From Ascarosepion bandense (taxonomy: Eukaryota; Mollusca; Cephalopoda; Sepiida; Sepiidae), in the NCBI GenBank assembly GCA_037127315.1, contig JBBBDQ010001122.1, positions 3,892,501 through 3,956,500 on the forward strand: a stretch of 64,000 nt of DNA. The letters run 5' to 3'. Both the position numbers and the translations under genes were made by a program. A model generated the notes under the pieces. It was not told where the DNA came from and made no database searches. It was given only the letters and a program-made list of their open reading frames with translations. Positions 51,110 through 60,649 of the stretch are shown piece after piece; positions within the stretch are counted from its first letter, which is position 1, and each line of letters starts with the position of its first letter.

Positions 51110-51430
51110 GTGTCTACACGGCTTTGTGCGTGATGAAATATTTTACAAAATACATCTCCTTCCCCACAAGCGAAACGGCTCTAAATTCTCGCTGATTGAT
51201 TACTATTCTTATGGCATGTGCTCTGATGAGTTACATTCATTAGTCCCACCACCACTGACTTTTACATCTAGGAACCACCATGTCATGTATAGAGGTGTAT
51301 CACCCCGGTCCATTTCGTATTCTTATAGTAAGAAATAATTCTATTCAAAGAGCTATTTCCCAATAACTGCTGCTTTGTGAGACACTCACAGTAGGGTGTT
51401 TTCCCAACAGTTACAATCCTAAGCCCTTAA
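51110..51430 (+). pseudogene. Second LINE family (L2) C-terminus
   Basis: The frame at 51126-51338 reads FYKIHLLPHKRNGSKFSLID, YYSYGMCSDELHSLVPPPLT, FTSRNHHVMYRGVSPRSISY. After a stop comes FPITAALWDTHSRVF. Related to L1 but a different family (SYSKK, ITAALWD). A second piece is at 51985-52170. Confidence 0.75.
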
Positions 51431-51730
51431 GTAAACGTCTAATTAAGTAGTTTGATTGACGATGATACATTCGTATAAAAGCGGACATTCGACCGTTCGG
51501 CAGGCGAATCAGAAAATCCGGTTGAAAGGACGCAACTTTCGATCAGAAGACTGTCGATAGTCAGTCAGAACGGGCAGAAACGAACAGTACCGAGTTGGAC
51601 CCAGCGTCAGTAGAAATGTGAGAATTAAATTTCACGTAACTTGGTCTGACGATTTAACTGAGAGAATAAATCTCATGTTTTAAATGAATGTTTTGAACGT
51701 TGTCAATTTTTTCTTCGTTCCTTATTCACT

Positions 51731-51735
<5 letters not shown>
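51431..51735 (+). other. LTR- or promoter-like segment
   Basis: cgtataaaagcgg at 51473-51485 is TATA-like. About 180 bp downstream agagaataaatctcatg is a polyA-like signal. This is the spacing of an LTR, but no TSD, TG/CA ends or second copy was found, so it is left as a suggestion. Confidence 0.3.
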
Positions 51736-51795
<60 letters not shown>

Positions 51796-51886
51796 TCGAA
51801 AATATTTCTGTAAGTACCGAATTTAATAAAAGTGTGCAGCTTGATGTTACACATTGTAAATGATATTAAAAAGCGAAGTGGATTTA

Positions 51887-51944
<58 letters not shown>

Positions 51945-51980
51945 TAGATAGATAGATAAATAGATAGATAGATTTAATCC
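51736..51980. repeat. TG/TA and TA/GA/GATA microsatellites
   Basis: TG then TA run at 51731-51789; TA, GA and GATA runs at 51891-51972, with 100 bp of A+T-rich sequence between. Confidence 0.9.
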
Positions 51981-51984
51981 ATCG

Positions 51985-52170
51985 TTGTCCCACTACCCCT
52001 GTCTTTTACAATTAAGAACCACCATGTCATGTATACACAGGTGAATCACCCCGGTTCCTTTCGTATTCTTATAGTAAGAAATAAGATCCATTCGAACAGC
52101 TTCTTGCCAAAAACCGCTGCTTTTTGAGACAGACTCACGGTAGGATGTTTTCCCAATCATTACAATTTTG
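51985..52170 (+). pseudogene. L2 LINE C-terminal fragment
   Basis: agaaccaccatgtcatgtat, caccccggttcctttcgtat and ggatgttttcccaatcatta repeat the L2 piece at 51260-51420. Confidence 0.75.
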
Positions 52171-52194
52171 AAATTACAAATGTTTCAATGCAAA

Positions 52195-52245
52195 ACGGAA
52201 GATATGGCACAGAAATCCGAAGGATCATTAGAATAGCAAATGTTA
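52195..52245 (+). pseudogene. Tiny RTE fragment
   Basis: tggcacagaaatccgaagga and tcattagaatagcaaatg correspond to the GTEIRRIIRIAN region (R1: CDTEIRRRIGMAK). Confidence 0.5.
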
Positions 52246-52321
52246 CTCATCAAAATCTGAAGAAGCAGAAATAACATTTTGTTTATATTTCTAAGATGAG
52301 TTTGTGCAATTATTTATACCA

Positions 52322-52722
52322 CTAGCAGTATAGCTCACCGTTACTCGGGTGTAATGAAAACTTTAAAACTAATCCATAGTCCTGGAGCTCAGACTCTTTG
52401 GACGTTGGCACGAAAGACCAAAAAGCAATAGTTGTTTCCAGTTAAAGCGAAACCCTAGACTGAAAGAAAAATGAATGGATGTAAGTCAAATTTTGATTTC
52501 CTGGTATCGATATCAAATCAGTTTTTTTCGTCGCAAACTGAATTTTGAAGGCTAAATAAGTCCTCTGAGTAAATGGTATCATGGCTGAGACTAAAACTAG
52601 AATTATAACTACTTAGAGCCAAACCCGAAGCAAAACTAAAATAAAAGGGCTGAAAAAAATACAGACATACAGGCAGATAAACAGACACACACACAAACAT
52701 CTTGCCTTTTATATATATATAT
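52322..52722 (-). mobile_element. Short non-autonomous Helitron
   Basis: Minus-strand 3' end: tacacccgagtaacggtgag, ctatactgctag, followed by T. 5' part: tatatatatataaaaggcaa, gatgtttgtgtgtgtgtctg. About 400 bp; an internal deletion relative to 58446-59332. The 5' TC is not preserved. Confidence 0.8.
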
Positions 52723-53001
52723 TATCGATTTTCTGCACTATTGTAAGAACTGCAACCTTGAAACTTCTGAATATCGTTTCTTATGTCTTTGTCTATGAGT
52801 ATATCAAATTTGATTAAAATCGGACCACTCTTTCTATAACCTGATTTTTTCGATTATCGATTTTCGATATTTATCGGGGGTACCTCGACAAAAAAACCTA
52901 GCTAACACTCGCAAACGCTTATAGTACAACCGTGTGAATTTTCAAGAAAATCGGTTCAGCCGTTTTGGAGTCTATAGGTAACAGACACACACACATACAG
53001 A

Positions 53002-53052
<51 letters not shown>

Positions 53053-53060
53053 ACACATAC
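52723..53060. mobile_element. Possible second Helitron-like segment
   Basis: atcggttcagccgttttgga and gtctataggtaacagacac followed by a CA run are a common end of invertebrate Helitron-type elements. No CTAG/hairpin end was confirmed here. Confidence 0.4.
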
Positions 53061-53245
53061 ACACAGACAAAGTCCATTTATAATTAAGTTTAGAGTTACA
53101 TTATTCGCGCTTTTGTTCTCATCTTCATTTTCATAACATTCACGACGTTTCACCCGTTGTACGCCCCGACCTTTTTCAGAATCTGTCTATATTTCTGAAT
53201 TGATGTATTGTAACTATTTACATTGTTCATAAAAAAAATTGTTTC
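53061..53245 (-). mobile_element. S2/P-A tail, headless
   Basis: Minus strand: tctgaaaaaggtcggggcgt, caacgggtgaaacgtcgtga, gatgagaacaaaagcgcgaa. The tRNA-like head is absent. Confidence 0.75.
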
Positions 53246-53750
53246 TCTCAGCTCCAATTCTGATACGACAGTATTATCCCATTTTTTAAATTTGACTGTT
53301 GCAATGGTCAAGCATATCAGAACGAATCAGGAACTTCCTGGAACGATAGAATAATCCAACCATTTTTCCAACATCTTGAACAATGACAATTGTACATATA
53401 AAAATTCTATTTGAGATCTTTGAGACGTTGAAAGCATAGAAACTCTTTACATTATTTATCGTGTGCGGACAGTTCACCGAAAGACAATTCATAAACTGTC
53501 GGCGAACTGTCCAGATGTTGGTGGATGCGAGTGTTCCGAAGGCTTTCTGCTAATTATATCATCGATTGTTTGCAGTTTTCGTTGTTCGCACCTCCAGTAA
53601 CGTTTAGATCCTCAAGTTTTGTCAACAATATAGTCGTACCCCTCAAATAAAAGATTTCTGCCTCCTCATTCTGTCGTGATGACAACTGAAGGTCTTAGAA
53701 AGAATGTTTTCAAAAAACTGGATAAGAGGCTTGAACTGGAAAATGCTAAA
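53246..53750. other. Unassigned sequence
   Basis: Contains a small inverted repeat at 53465-53515 (ggacagttcac-cgaa / ggcgaactgtcc). No element recognised. Confidence 0.4.
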
Positions 53751-53751
53751 G

Positions 53752-53975
53752 TCAGTTAAGTTCCATACGTGATACACGCTTTGGGCGATCATGTCCCGAA
53801 AGAGACATGGCTGACTGGGCAGAAGGTTTTCTATCCTGATCTTTAAACTATAGCTGAAGGGCGAAGAGACGGATTGTATTAGTAAGTAGTAATTAGTGGG
53901 GGTGTCAGTTTATTATTTAATAACAATGAAAAACTGATCCCCCACTTTTCCCAGTAGAAGCTTTACTTATGTTTT
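53752..53975 (-). mobile_element. S1 SINE fragment plus M1 foldback
   Basis: S1 3' end at 53752-53885 (gtatcacgtatggaactta; ccgaaagagacatggctgac on plus), then M1 termini gtgggggtgtcagttt (53896) and aaactgatcccccact (53931). Same SINE-M1-SINE order as 6805-7392. Confidence 0.78.
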
Positions 53976-53991
53976 CAACTATTATCTTCAT

Positions 53992-54378
53992 TCAGTCAGT
54001 TAAGTGCCATACGTGATACACGCTTGGGCGATCATGTCTCGAAATAGACATGACTGCCTGGGCGGAAGATTATGCCGCAGTAGGTTGCCATTACTTTCTG
54101 CGGTAGACTGATTGTCTCGAAAATAACATGACTGACTGGACAGAAGATTTTCTCGCAGTAGGTTGCCATTGCATTTTGCGGTAGACTGGTTGCCAGCCAA
54201 GGCTATAGAATCCAGTCTGTCCTATTATTTAACCCATAACTGGAGGGAAGAGACGGATTAATACCTTTCCCAAGGGTATTTGCGCGTAAGTGAATGCAGG
54301 GAATTCAACTGGAATTCGAACTCGGCACCTCGGTGTCGCGTTCCGAGTCGATATCCACTGTAGCACAACGCACATCCT
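53992..54378 (-). mobile_element. S1 SINE with internal 90-bp duplication
   Basis: Full S1 on the minus strand. The block from gtctcgaaa to ctgcggtagactg occurs twice (about 54036-54113 and 54113-54190). The head is intact (gttgtgctacagtggatatc). Confidence 0.85.
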
Positions 54379-54645
54379 CTCTTGAAAAATACTTGTAGAA
54401 AGAACAGAAAGAAGCCACATCACGTCGGTGAGAAAGTGACTGAAATCGAGCTGCTAAGTCCGGATCGATTATATTGCAGATCCTTCTTTGGGTCTTGTCG
54501 AGAACCTCATGATGAATAGCAGGATCGCCCAACCATATATGACTACAGTAGTTAATGCACAGTTGAATGGTAGATTTATAAATGTGCAAAATTGATTCCT
54601 GGCCTGACACAGTGAACCAACCTTCCTAGCAGTAGATGCAACTAC
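54378..54645 (-). pseudogene. L1 LINE fragment, upstream part
   Basis: The frame at 54305-54610 reads SGQESILHIYKSTIQLCINY, CSHIWLGDPAIHHEVLDKTQ, RRICNIIDPDLAARFQSLSH, RRDVASFCSFYKYFS. The SINE at 53992-54378 interrupts or abuts it at FYKYF, just where the C-terminus would continue. Confidence 0.82.
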
Positions 54646-54779
54646 CAATTCAATGTAGTCATCTTTTTGGATGTCATTCGCTAATTGTTTAGAGAATAAG
54701 TAAAGACTAAATTAAAAGGAACAGATTGCGAAATAGAGTCTTCCAAGAATAAAGCTTCAGTCTACTTTACAATTCATTA
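54646..54779. other. Unassigned spacer
   Basis: No element recognised. Confidence 0.4.
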
Positions 54780-55235
54780 CAATTCTACAAATACTTTCAC
54801 GGTTTCTGCTTCGATGAACTAAGCTCACTGGTGACCCTGTACATGAATTTGCTCGAGCTACAAGATTAGCAACTAGGTTCCACCCTTTTACTGTGAAACC
54901 AATAAATTATAAACGCATATTCTACTCCATCAGCTTCTTTTCTCACACTTCCCGCCTGTGGAATTCCCTTCCATTTACTTGCTTCCCCTATAGATATAAT
55001 CTCCAAGAATTTAAATGTAAAGTCAATAGTCATCTCTTATCTCACTGACTTATCTCTCTCATGTTCCTTTCTCCGTCCACACCACTCTCATCAGTATTCT
55101 CATCCTTCTCTTGCCTACTTCCTGACACCTACTGTAAACTGTCACTCTTTCTCATCACTTTCCTCCTGTGTAATCCCCTGCAAAACAGTGGCAGTAAAAT
55201 GCCTTGCTTGGGGCGATATGATTATAAAAAGAAAA
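54780..55235 (+). pseudogene. L1 LINE C-terminus and 3' end
   Basis: ctacaaatactttcacggtt, aactaggttccaccctttta, ttctcacacttcccgcctgt, ggaattcccttccatttact, 3' end gtaatcccctgcaaaacagt, gccttgcttggggcgatatg. Confidence 0.85.
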
Positions 55236-55293
55236 ATCTTTCAAAATACTGGCTCTATAATAAAACACGAAAAATATAAGCGATGAGATATAT

Positions 55294-55540
55294 CACAGAG
55301 TTAAGTGCCATACGTAATGTACGAATTGATAATCATGACTAACTGGGTAGAAGATTTTCTCACAGTAGGTTACCATTACTTTTTGTGGTAGACTGGCTAC
55401 CAAGCAAGGTTATAGATATTAATACGTACTGCTATTTAATCCATAACTGGAGGAAAAAGTAATAGATTTATACCTCTCCCAAGGATATTTGCACGTAAGT
55501 GAATGCAATGAATTCAACTAGAATTCGGACTCGAATAGAT
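55294..55540 (-). mobile_element. S1 SINE, diverged and head-truncated
   Basis: gagttaagtgccatacgtaa, agaagattttctcacagtag, ggtagactggctaccaagca, cataactggaggaaaaagta, gaattcaactagaattcgga (B box on minus). More substitutions than other S1 copies. Confidence 0.78.
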
Positions 55541-55725
55541 ATATACAGATTTTAAAATTATATTGATATGCTGATTGCTAGATGGTCTAGGGACTGTGTT
55601 GCGCCAATCATTAAATTAAAATTGCTTGTCTTGAAGCTCATCATGAAAAATAATTGGTATCTACCCGAACAGAAGCACTCATCATGGGTAGTGTCCAAGA
55701 AGTAAACGATCTCTCTTTGACACAA
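55541..55725. other. Unassigned spacer
   Basis: No element recognised. Confidence 0.4.
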
Positions 55726-55727
55726 TC

Positions 55728-55975
55728 AGTCAGTCAGTTATGTGCCATACATGAAACACGCTTTAGACGATCATGTCTCAAAAGAGACATGACTGACTGG
55801 GCAGAAGATTATCCCGCAGTAGGATGTAATTGCTTTCTGCGGTGGACTGGTTGCCGAACAAGACTATAGAACCCAATCTGTCTTGTTATTTGACTCATAG
55901 CTAGAGGGAGTAGAGATGTATTATATAACCTGTCCCCCACTTTATGCTCCGTAGACGCCTTAATCATGTTTTCAG
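55728..55975 (-). mobile_element. S1 SINE fragment with half M1
   Basis: S1 3' half (55728-55925), then aacctgtcccccactttatg, the right end of M1 only. A third example of the SINE-M1-SINE composite, with part of M1 deleted. Confidence 0.78.
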
Positions 55976-56272
55976 TCAATCAGTCCATCTGTGATACACG
56001 CTTTGGGCGATCATGTCTCGAAAGAGACATGACTGACTAGGCAGAAGATTATCTCTCAGTAGGTTGCAATTGCTTTCTGTGGTAGACTGGTTGCCAGATG
56101 CTATAGAACCAAATTTGTTCTGTTATTTAATCCATAACTGTAGGGAAGAGACGGATTAATACCTTTCCCAAGGGCATTTGCGCGTGAGTGAATGCATTGA
56201 ATTCAACTGCAATTCGAACTCGGCTCCCGATTTGTCGTTCCGAACCGATATCCACTGCACCACAACGCACAT
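55976..56272 (-). mobile_element. S1 SINE, near full length
   Basis: gtgatacacgctttgggcga to accgatatccactgcaccac and aacgcacatcc: complete with both tRNA boxes on the minus strand. Confidence 0.88.
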
Positions 56273-56429
56273 CCCTTAACTGACTGACTAAATCTATTAT
56301 AAAATTAACATTAATATGGCGTGTCAAATATTGTGAAACAGGAAACGACCAAGTGGAAGATCTTTATCATTAGAGACGAGGACGTTTGTTTAAGAGAGTC
56401 ATCCTGCTACCTAGCAATGTCAAGACACA
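56273..56429. other. Unassigned spacer
   Basis: No element recognised. Confidence 0.4.
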
Positions 56430-56512
56430 TTGTCAGATCATCGAAGGATTTGTCAGTTTTACGCCTTAAGTAATCATCTGACAGTATGTTAGTTTCATGC
56501 CTTAAGTAATAA
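56430..56512 (-). repeat. Dispersed inverted piece of the 36-bp minisatellite flank
   Basis: tttgtcagttttacgcctta, agtaatcatctgacagtatg and ttagtttcatgccttaagta are the near-exact reverse complement of 63203-63285, the right edge of the minisatellite. Confidence 0.85.
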
Positions 56513-56620
56513 GCCATAACGGGAGGGTATAGTGGATGCAAGAAATTCAACTGAAATTAGACCTCAGCACCCGATCTCTCGTTTCGAGTCGATATCCACT
56601 GAATCCCAACGCACATTTGA
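56513..56620 (-). mobile_element. S1 SINE head fragment
   Basis: gatctctcgtttcgagtcga, tatccactgaatcccaacgc (A box region on minus) and a damaged B box. The 3' half is absent. Confidence 0.75.
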
Positions 56621-56699
56621 CACAATATAGTCTTTTAATCGGCGACGATTCATCTTTTATGGAATCCCTATATAAAGAAATCATTTTAACCAGATGTAA

Positions 56700-56880
56700 A
56701 ACTTGAGAAGTTGAGTAAAGTATCAAGAAACAGGAAAATTTCGCTAGAAACTAGAAGGAGAGTACTGGGTTGCTACGTTATGTCCGTTCTTCAATATGGC
56801 AGTGAATGCTGGACAATACCATCAAAGATGAAGGAAAAACTTGAAGCAACTGAAATGTGGTTCTACAGAAGCATGCTTGA
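56700..56880 (+). pseudogene. RTE-like LINE (R1) fragment
   Basis: LSKVSRNRKISLETRRRVLG, CYVMSVLQYGSECWTIPSKM, KEKLEATEMWFYRSML; it ends where M1 starts. Confidence 0.85.
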
Positions 56881-56985
56881 TATAAAGTGGGGGATCGGTT
56901 CCATATTACAATCAATATATAAACTGACCCCTCACTTTTTGGTCACAGCAGTTTCTATGCATTTATATTACTGAGATCAGAAGAT
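56881..56985. mobile_element. M1 foldback between RTE copies
   Basis: aaagtgggggatcggttcca and aaactgacccctcacttttt are the inverted ends. The adjoining ggtcacagcagtttctatgc, atttatattactgagatc also adjoins M1 at 4.57 kb, so the mobile unit may be longer than the foldback itself. Confidence 0.75.
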
Positions 56986-56989
56986 AAAA

Positions 56990-57665
56990 AAAAACTGAAT
57001 GCATGGTCATCAGCAAAAAGAACAACCCAAAATGCCAAATACAAGTAGGGGGTACTAGAATCAAGCAAGTACAACAATTTAAATACCTAGGAAGTGAGAT
57101 GGAAAAGTGCGACACAGAGATCCGAAGGCGAATTGGCATGGCGAATGACACGTTCCAGAAGCTGAGTAAAGTACCAAAACACGGAAATTTCCCTAGAAAC
57201 AAAGAAGAGAGTGCTAAATTGCTATGTGATGTCAGTTCTTCAATATGGCAGTGAATGCTGGACAATACCATCAAAGATGAAGGAAAAACTTGAAGCAACT
57301 GAAAGGTGGTTCTACAGAAGGAATCTCATGGATCGAGCATGTGAGCAATGATGAGGTCTTGGAAATGATGGAAACAAAAAGGAAATTAATACTGAGCATC
57401 AGGAAGCGACAACTGATGTTCCTGGGACATGCAATGAGGAAGAAGGGCTTGGAGAACCTGATACTAACAGGCCAGATAGAGGGAAAAAGAGACAGGGGAA
57501 AGCAACGGATAACATATTTGAAGGACTTAATCAGGTCGATGACAGAACGTGGGTTGCACGGTGTAACAGGAGAAGGCGTGCTCAGAGCCACCAGAGATAG
57601 AGAAAAGTGGAAAGCCATGATTGCCTACGTCCTGAAGGGACAGGGCACATAGAAGAAGAAGAAAA
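56990..57665 (+). pseudogene. RTE-like LINE (R1), mid RT to 3' end
   Basis: ECMVISKKNNPKCQIQVGGT, QQFKYLGSEMEKCDTEIRRR, then frameshifts, then GISWIEHVSNDEVLEMMETK, QLMFLGHAMRKKGLENLILT, KRDRGKQRITYLKDLIRSMT, KWKAMIAYVLKGQGT (end of the RTE ORF). 3' end cagggcacatagaagaagaa. Two 3-20 bp deletions break the frame. Confidence 0.9.
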
Positions 57666-58220
57666 CTTGAAAATTTAGATCGGTTCGTTTTACGACATTA
57701 TTATTATTTATTGTCGGAGCATCCAGAAAAATCTCCAACTCTAATAATTGACAATGAGACGCGCTATTACTCCAATCTTAAGCGCAGAGAAGTAGTCAGG
57801 AATAATGAAACAGATTTTTCAAAGGCCAAACAGGTGCAGAGAGACAAAAGGTTCAGCACACACCAAGACAGATAAAGAACAAGATAATGCACCTTGTCCC
57901 CTCCCAGTCCGCTGATCTTCCGCTGCACTAAGCAAAAACACCCTCTACGCCTCAAGCATTCGACTTTGAGGCAGACAATTGGGCGGGTCGCCCAGAAGGC
58001 AGCGTTTCAAATTACTGAGACCAGATAAAAAGCCTTGTCAAGCACGCATATAAATGTTCAGAAACTTTGGAAAGATTAACCAGTCTTTAATTTAGTCACG
58101 TTATATAGCGTCTCCCTTGTCTCGCCGGACACTACACCAGGAAATAATCTTATTTTGTATGACGATTTTTTGTTATTGACGAAGTTATTTCGCACATTAA
58201 CGGCTCTAAAATTCTACATA
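57666..58220. other. Unassigned sequence
   Basis: About 550 bp with no recognised repeat. G+C is moderate at 57890-58000 (cctcccagtccgctgatctt). No supported ORF. Confidence 0.4.

Positions 58221-58271
<51 letters not shown>
58221..58271. repeat. (TA)n microsatellite
   Basis: Pure TA run of about 25 units. Confidence 0.95.
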
Positions 58272-58273
<2 letters not shown>

Positions 58274-58280
58274 CTAAAAA

Positions 58281-58445
58281 TACATTGAGACACGGGAATT
58301 TCTGTTTCGAGATTTCTATCCCGTCATCAGGCAATGTTAGATCATAGTAGTAAAAATGGTTTTCATTTAAATATTTATATGATCTAACATTGCCTCATGA
58401 CGAGATAGAAATCTCGAAACATAGAAATTTCCGTGTCGCAATGTA
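58281..58445. mobile_element. Inverted pair of hammerhead-like motifs (Penelope-type)
   Basis: Arms 58281-58346 and 58377-58445. On the minus strand the left arm reads ACATTGC, CTGATGA, CGGGAT-AGAA-ATCTCG, AAAC, ... GTGTC, TCAATGTA. Stem I ACAUUG/CAAUGU and stem II are good. The strict GAAA is only available if the last stem-II pair is opened. The right arm has CTCATGA in place of CTGATGA. Confidence 0.65.
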
Positions 58446-59332
58446 TCTATATATATATATATAAAGCAAGGTGTTTGTGTATGTATGTATGTATGTATGT
58501 ATGTATGTATGTATGTATGTATGTCCTTTATACAAATCCACAATTTTTATCCGATTCTCACCAAACTTCAGACAAATATTCTTTCGGCTTCCGGTCAGGT
58601 CATGGGCTACTTATTTTTTCCGATTTTCCCACACCGATATCTGAAATCGATACCCCGATATCCGATCAGGTCTGATCAAAGTCAGGATTTCAGCCTTTTT
58701 CTTGCTGCAGAATTTGCTCTAACATGGTAAAATTAGAGTTTTTAGTCTCAAACATTAATAGATCTTCTCAGACGACTCATTTTCCTCGATATCGGAAATC
58801 GATACCCCCGATATTCTATCGAATCTGATCAAAAACCGTAATCAGCCATCAATATGGCTCATTTTCACCAATTTTACTCCCATAAGTACGATAAGTTTTC
58901 ATGGACTTACTTGGGTTCTTTTATCCTTGGATGACTTATCTGACTCCGATATTGGAAATCGATACCCCGATATCCTATCGGGTCTGATTAAACTCAGGTT
59001 TCCAGCCATTTTATTTTGGTTTTTGCTTCGGGTTTTACTCTAAGTAGGTATAATTGCAGTTCTTAGTCTCAGCCATGATATCATTTACTCAGAGGTCTTA
59101 TTTAGCCTTCAAAATTCAGTTTGCGACGGAAAGCTTACTTGACATCGATACCGGAAATCAAAATTTGACTTACATCCATTCATTTTTCTTTTAAACTACA
59201 GTTTCGCTTTGGCTGGAAACAACTATTGCTTTTTAGTCTTTCGTGCCAACGTCTAAATGGTCTGAGCCCCAGGACCATGGATTAGTTTTAAAGTTTTTAT
59301 TACACCCGAGCAACGTCGGACTATAGCGCTAG
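58446..59332 (+). mobile_element. Non-autonomous Helitron, 887 bp, both ends present
   Basis: 5' end TCTATATATATATATAAAGC preceded by A. 3' end CCCGAGCAACGTCGGACTAT then AGCGCTAG, followed by T, with a CCGA/TCGG hairpin 8-9 nt before CTAG. A|T target, TC start and CTAG end are the Helitron hallmarks. The interior holds a (GTAT)n run (58480-58523) and three tandem-like blocks with gatatcggaaatcgatacc. No RepHel coding sequence, so it depends on an autonomous partner. Confidence 0.9.
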
Positions 59333-59403
59333 TTTTAAATTGAAAAAACAAATTTAATTATATGATTATATTATGCTCTACAATATTTATTGGTTCTCTT
59401 TAC

Positions 59404-59405
<2 letters not shown>
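59333..59405. other. Unassigned spacer
   Basis: A+T-rich. Confidence 0.4.
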
Positions 59406-59496
<91 letters not shown>

Positions 59497-59512
59497 TGTG
59501 TGTGTGTGTGTC
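59406..59512. repeat. (CA)n(TA)n(TG)n microsatellite
   Basis: CA run 59406-59453, TA run to 59491, short TG run to 59511: an inverted-repeat-like layout able to fold. Confidence 0.95.
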
Positions 59513-59639
59513 CAGGCAGCAGATAATTTTCTAAACATAAATATCTAAATAGAAGAGACAATGAATGCCTATTATGTTTAATCATGATCCGTTCTAGACA
59601 TCGTATTTTGGCTTTAATTTCAGGTGAAAAGAAAACATT

Positions 59640-59870
59640 TCCAGCATTTTGATATTTTTTGTTATGTTGGTTCTAAGCTTTCGCTTCACATGAGCTATCT
59701 TCAGAGAGGTTACAGGAACGTCCACTATCAAAGATGATATTATCTTGTGTTAACATCAAACGTTGCTATGCGACGATAACAGTTACTGAATAGCAGACGC
59801 AGGTCGTAAATTTGTAATGCAGTTCTATGATATCACACCGCATGAGAGACCAAAACATAATTAATTAATT
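59640..59870 (-). mobile_element. Solo Penelope-like terminal repeat (P-B)
   Basis: gttctaagctttcgcttcac, atgttaacatcaaacgttgc-like, agcagacgcaggtcgtaaat and tgatatcacaccgcatgaga are the inverted counterpart of 35131-35345. No coding part is attached. Confidence 0.72.
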
Positions 59871-59964
59871 AATTATAATTAAGCATAAATGATTAAATAT
59901 AATAGACATTTATTCTGTTATATTTCAAAATATATGTTAAAAAAAAAATATATATATATATATT
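59871..59964. other. A+T-rich spacer
   Basis: Contains attaattaattaattataatt and a TA run. Confidence 0.5.
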
Positions 59965-60235
59965 GGTGAGGTGTGATGACGTTTAACACCCAATTTTTTT
60001 TCAGTAGTTTTATTCATAAAAGGCATTTTTGCAATCTTATTTTTCATCGGGGTAGACATAGAGCATTGATAGGTTTAATACAAGGAATTTGTCAGCTCGA
60101 AAACAAAAGCTCTGATGAGTAACTAACTACATCATAACGGTGTCCTCACTAAACTTTGAAGTCAGCACGACCCTGCTCAGTTTAAAGCAACAAATTCTTT
60201 GCATTAAACCTATATATATTCAAATTTGGTAAGTG
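59965..60235 (+). repeat. Dispersed repeat family C
   Basis: gtgtgatgacgtttaacacc, tttcagtagttttattcata, aaggcatttttgcaatc, ttttcatcggggtagacata, ggtgtcctcactaaactttg. Confidence 0.65.
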
Positions 60236-60254
60236 GGAAATGTATCATTATATG

Positions 60255-60415
60255 AGATTTTATCGAAAATTGATAATGCATTTCGCCATTCAAGGCTTCA
60301 TCAGATCTACAAACAAAGTAAGACACACGCATATATTTCACTCTTTCATTTTCAGATCGCCTTGAATGGCGAAATGCATTATCGATATCCGCTCGATAAT
60401 GCATTTTTTTCGTGA
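60255..60415. mobile_element. Inverted repeat with hammerhead-like core
   Basis: Left arm 60271-60308 on the minus strand: CTGATGA, A, GCC-TTGAAT-GGC, GAAA, TGCATTATC. The right arm 60354-60384 repeats GCCTTGAATGGCGAAATGCA without CTGATGA. The order CUGAUGA, hairpin, GAAA is hammerhead-like, but stem I is poor. Confidence 0.55.
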
Positions 60416-60471
60416 ATCGTTTTCCTCTTATCAAATTTGAAACTTTGTCCGGATTTCTATATCGTATTTGT

Positions 60472-60473
<2 letters not shown>

Positions 60474-60550
<77 letters not shown>

Positions 60551-60612
60551 TAAAAATATATATTTTCAATATATATATATTTATCACACACACATATATA
60601 TATGTGATAAAT
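60474..60612. repeat. (CA)n(TA)n microsatellite and A+T inverted repeats
   Basis: CA run 60475-60518, TA run to 60550, then ttatcacacacacatatatatatgtgataa at 60580-60609, which is a palindrome. Confidence 0.92.
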
Positions 60613-60649
60613 ATACATTTCCAATACATACATCTGAATTTCGTGTTTA

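Noticed and set aside
51431..51735. Third LTR
   Set aside because: TATA-like and polyA-like signals are present, but no TSD, no TG/CA ends and no second copy.
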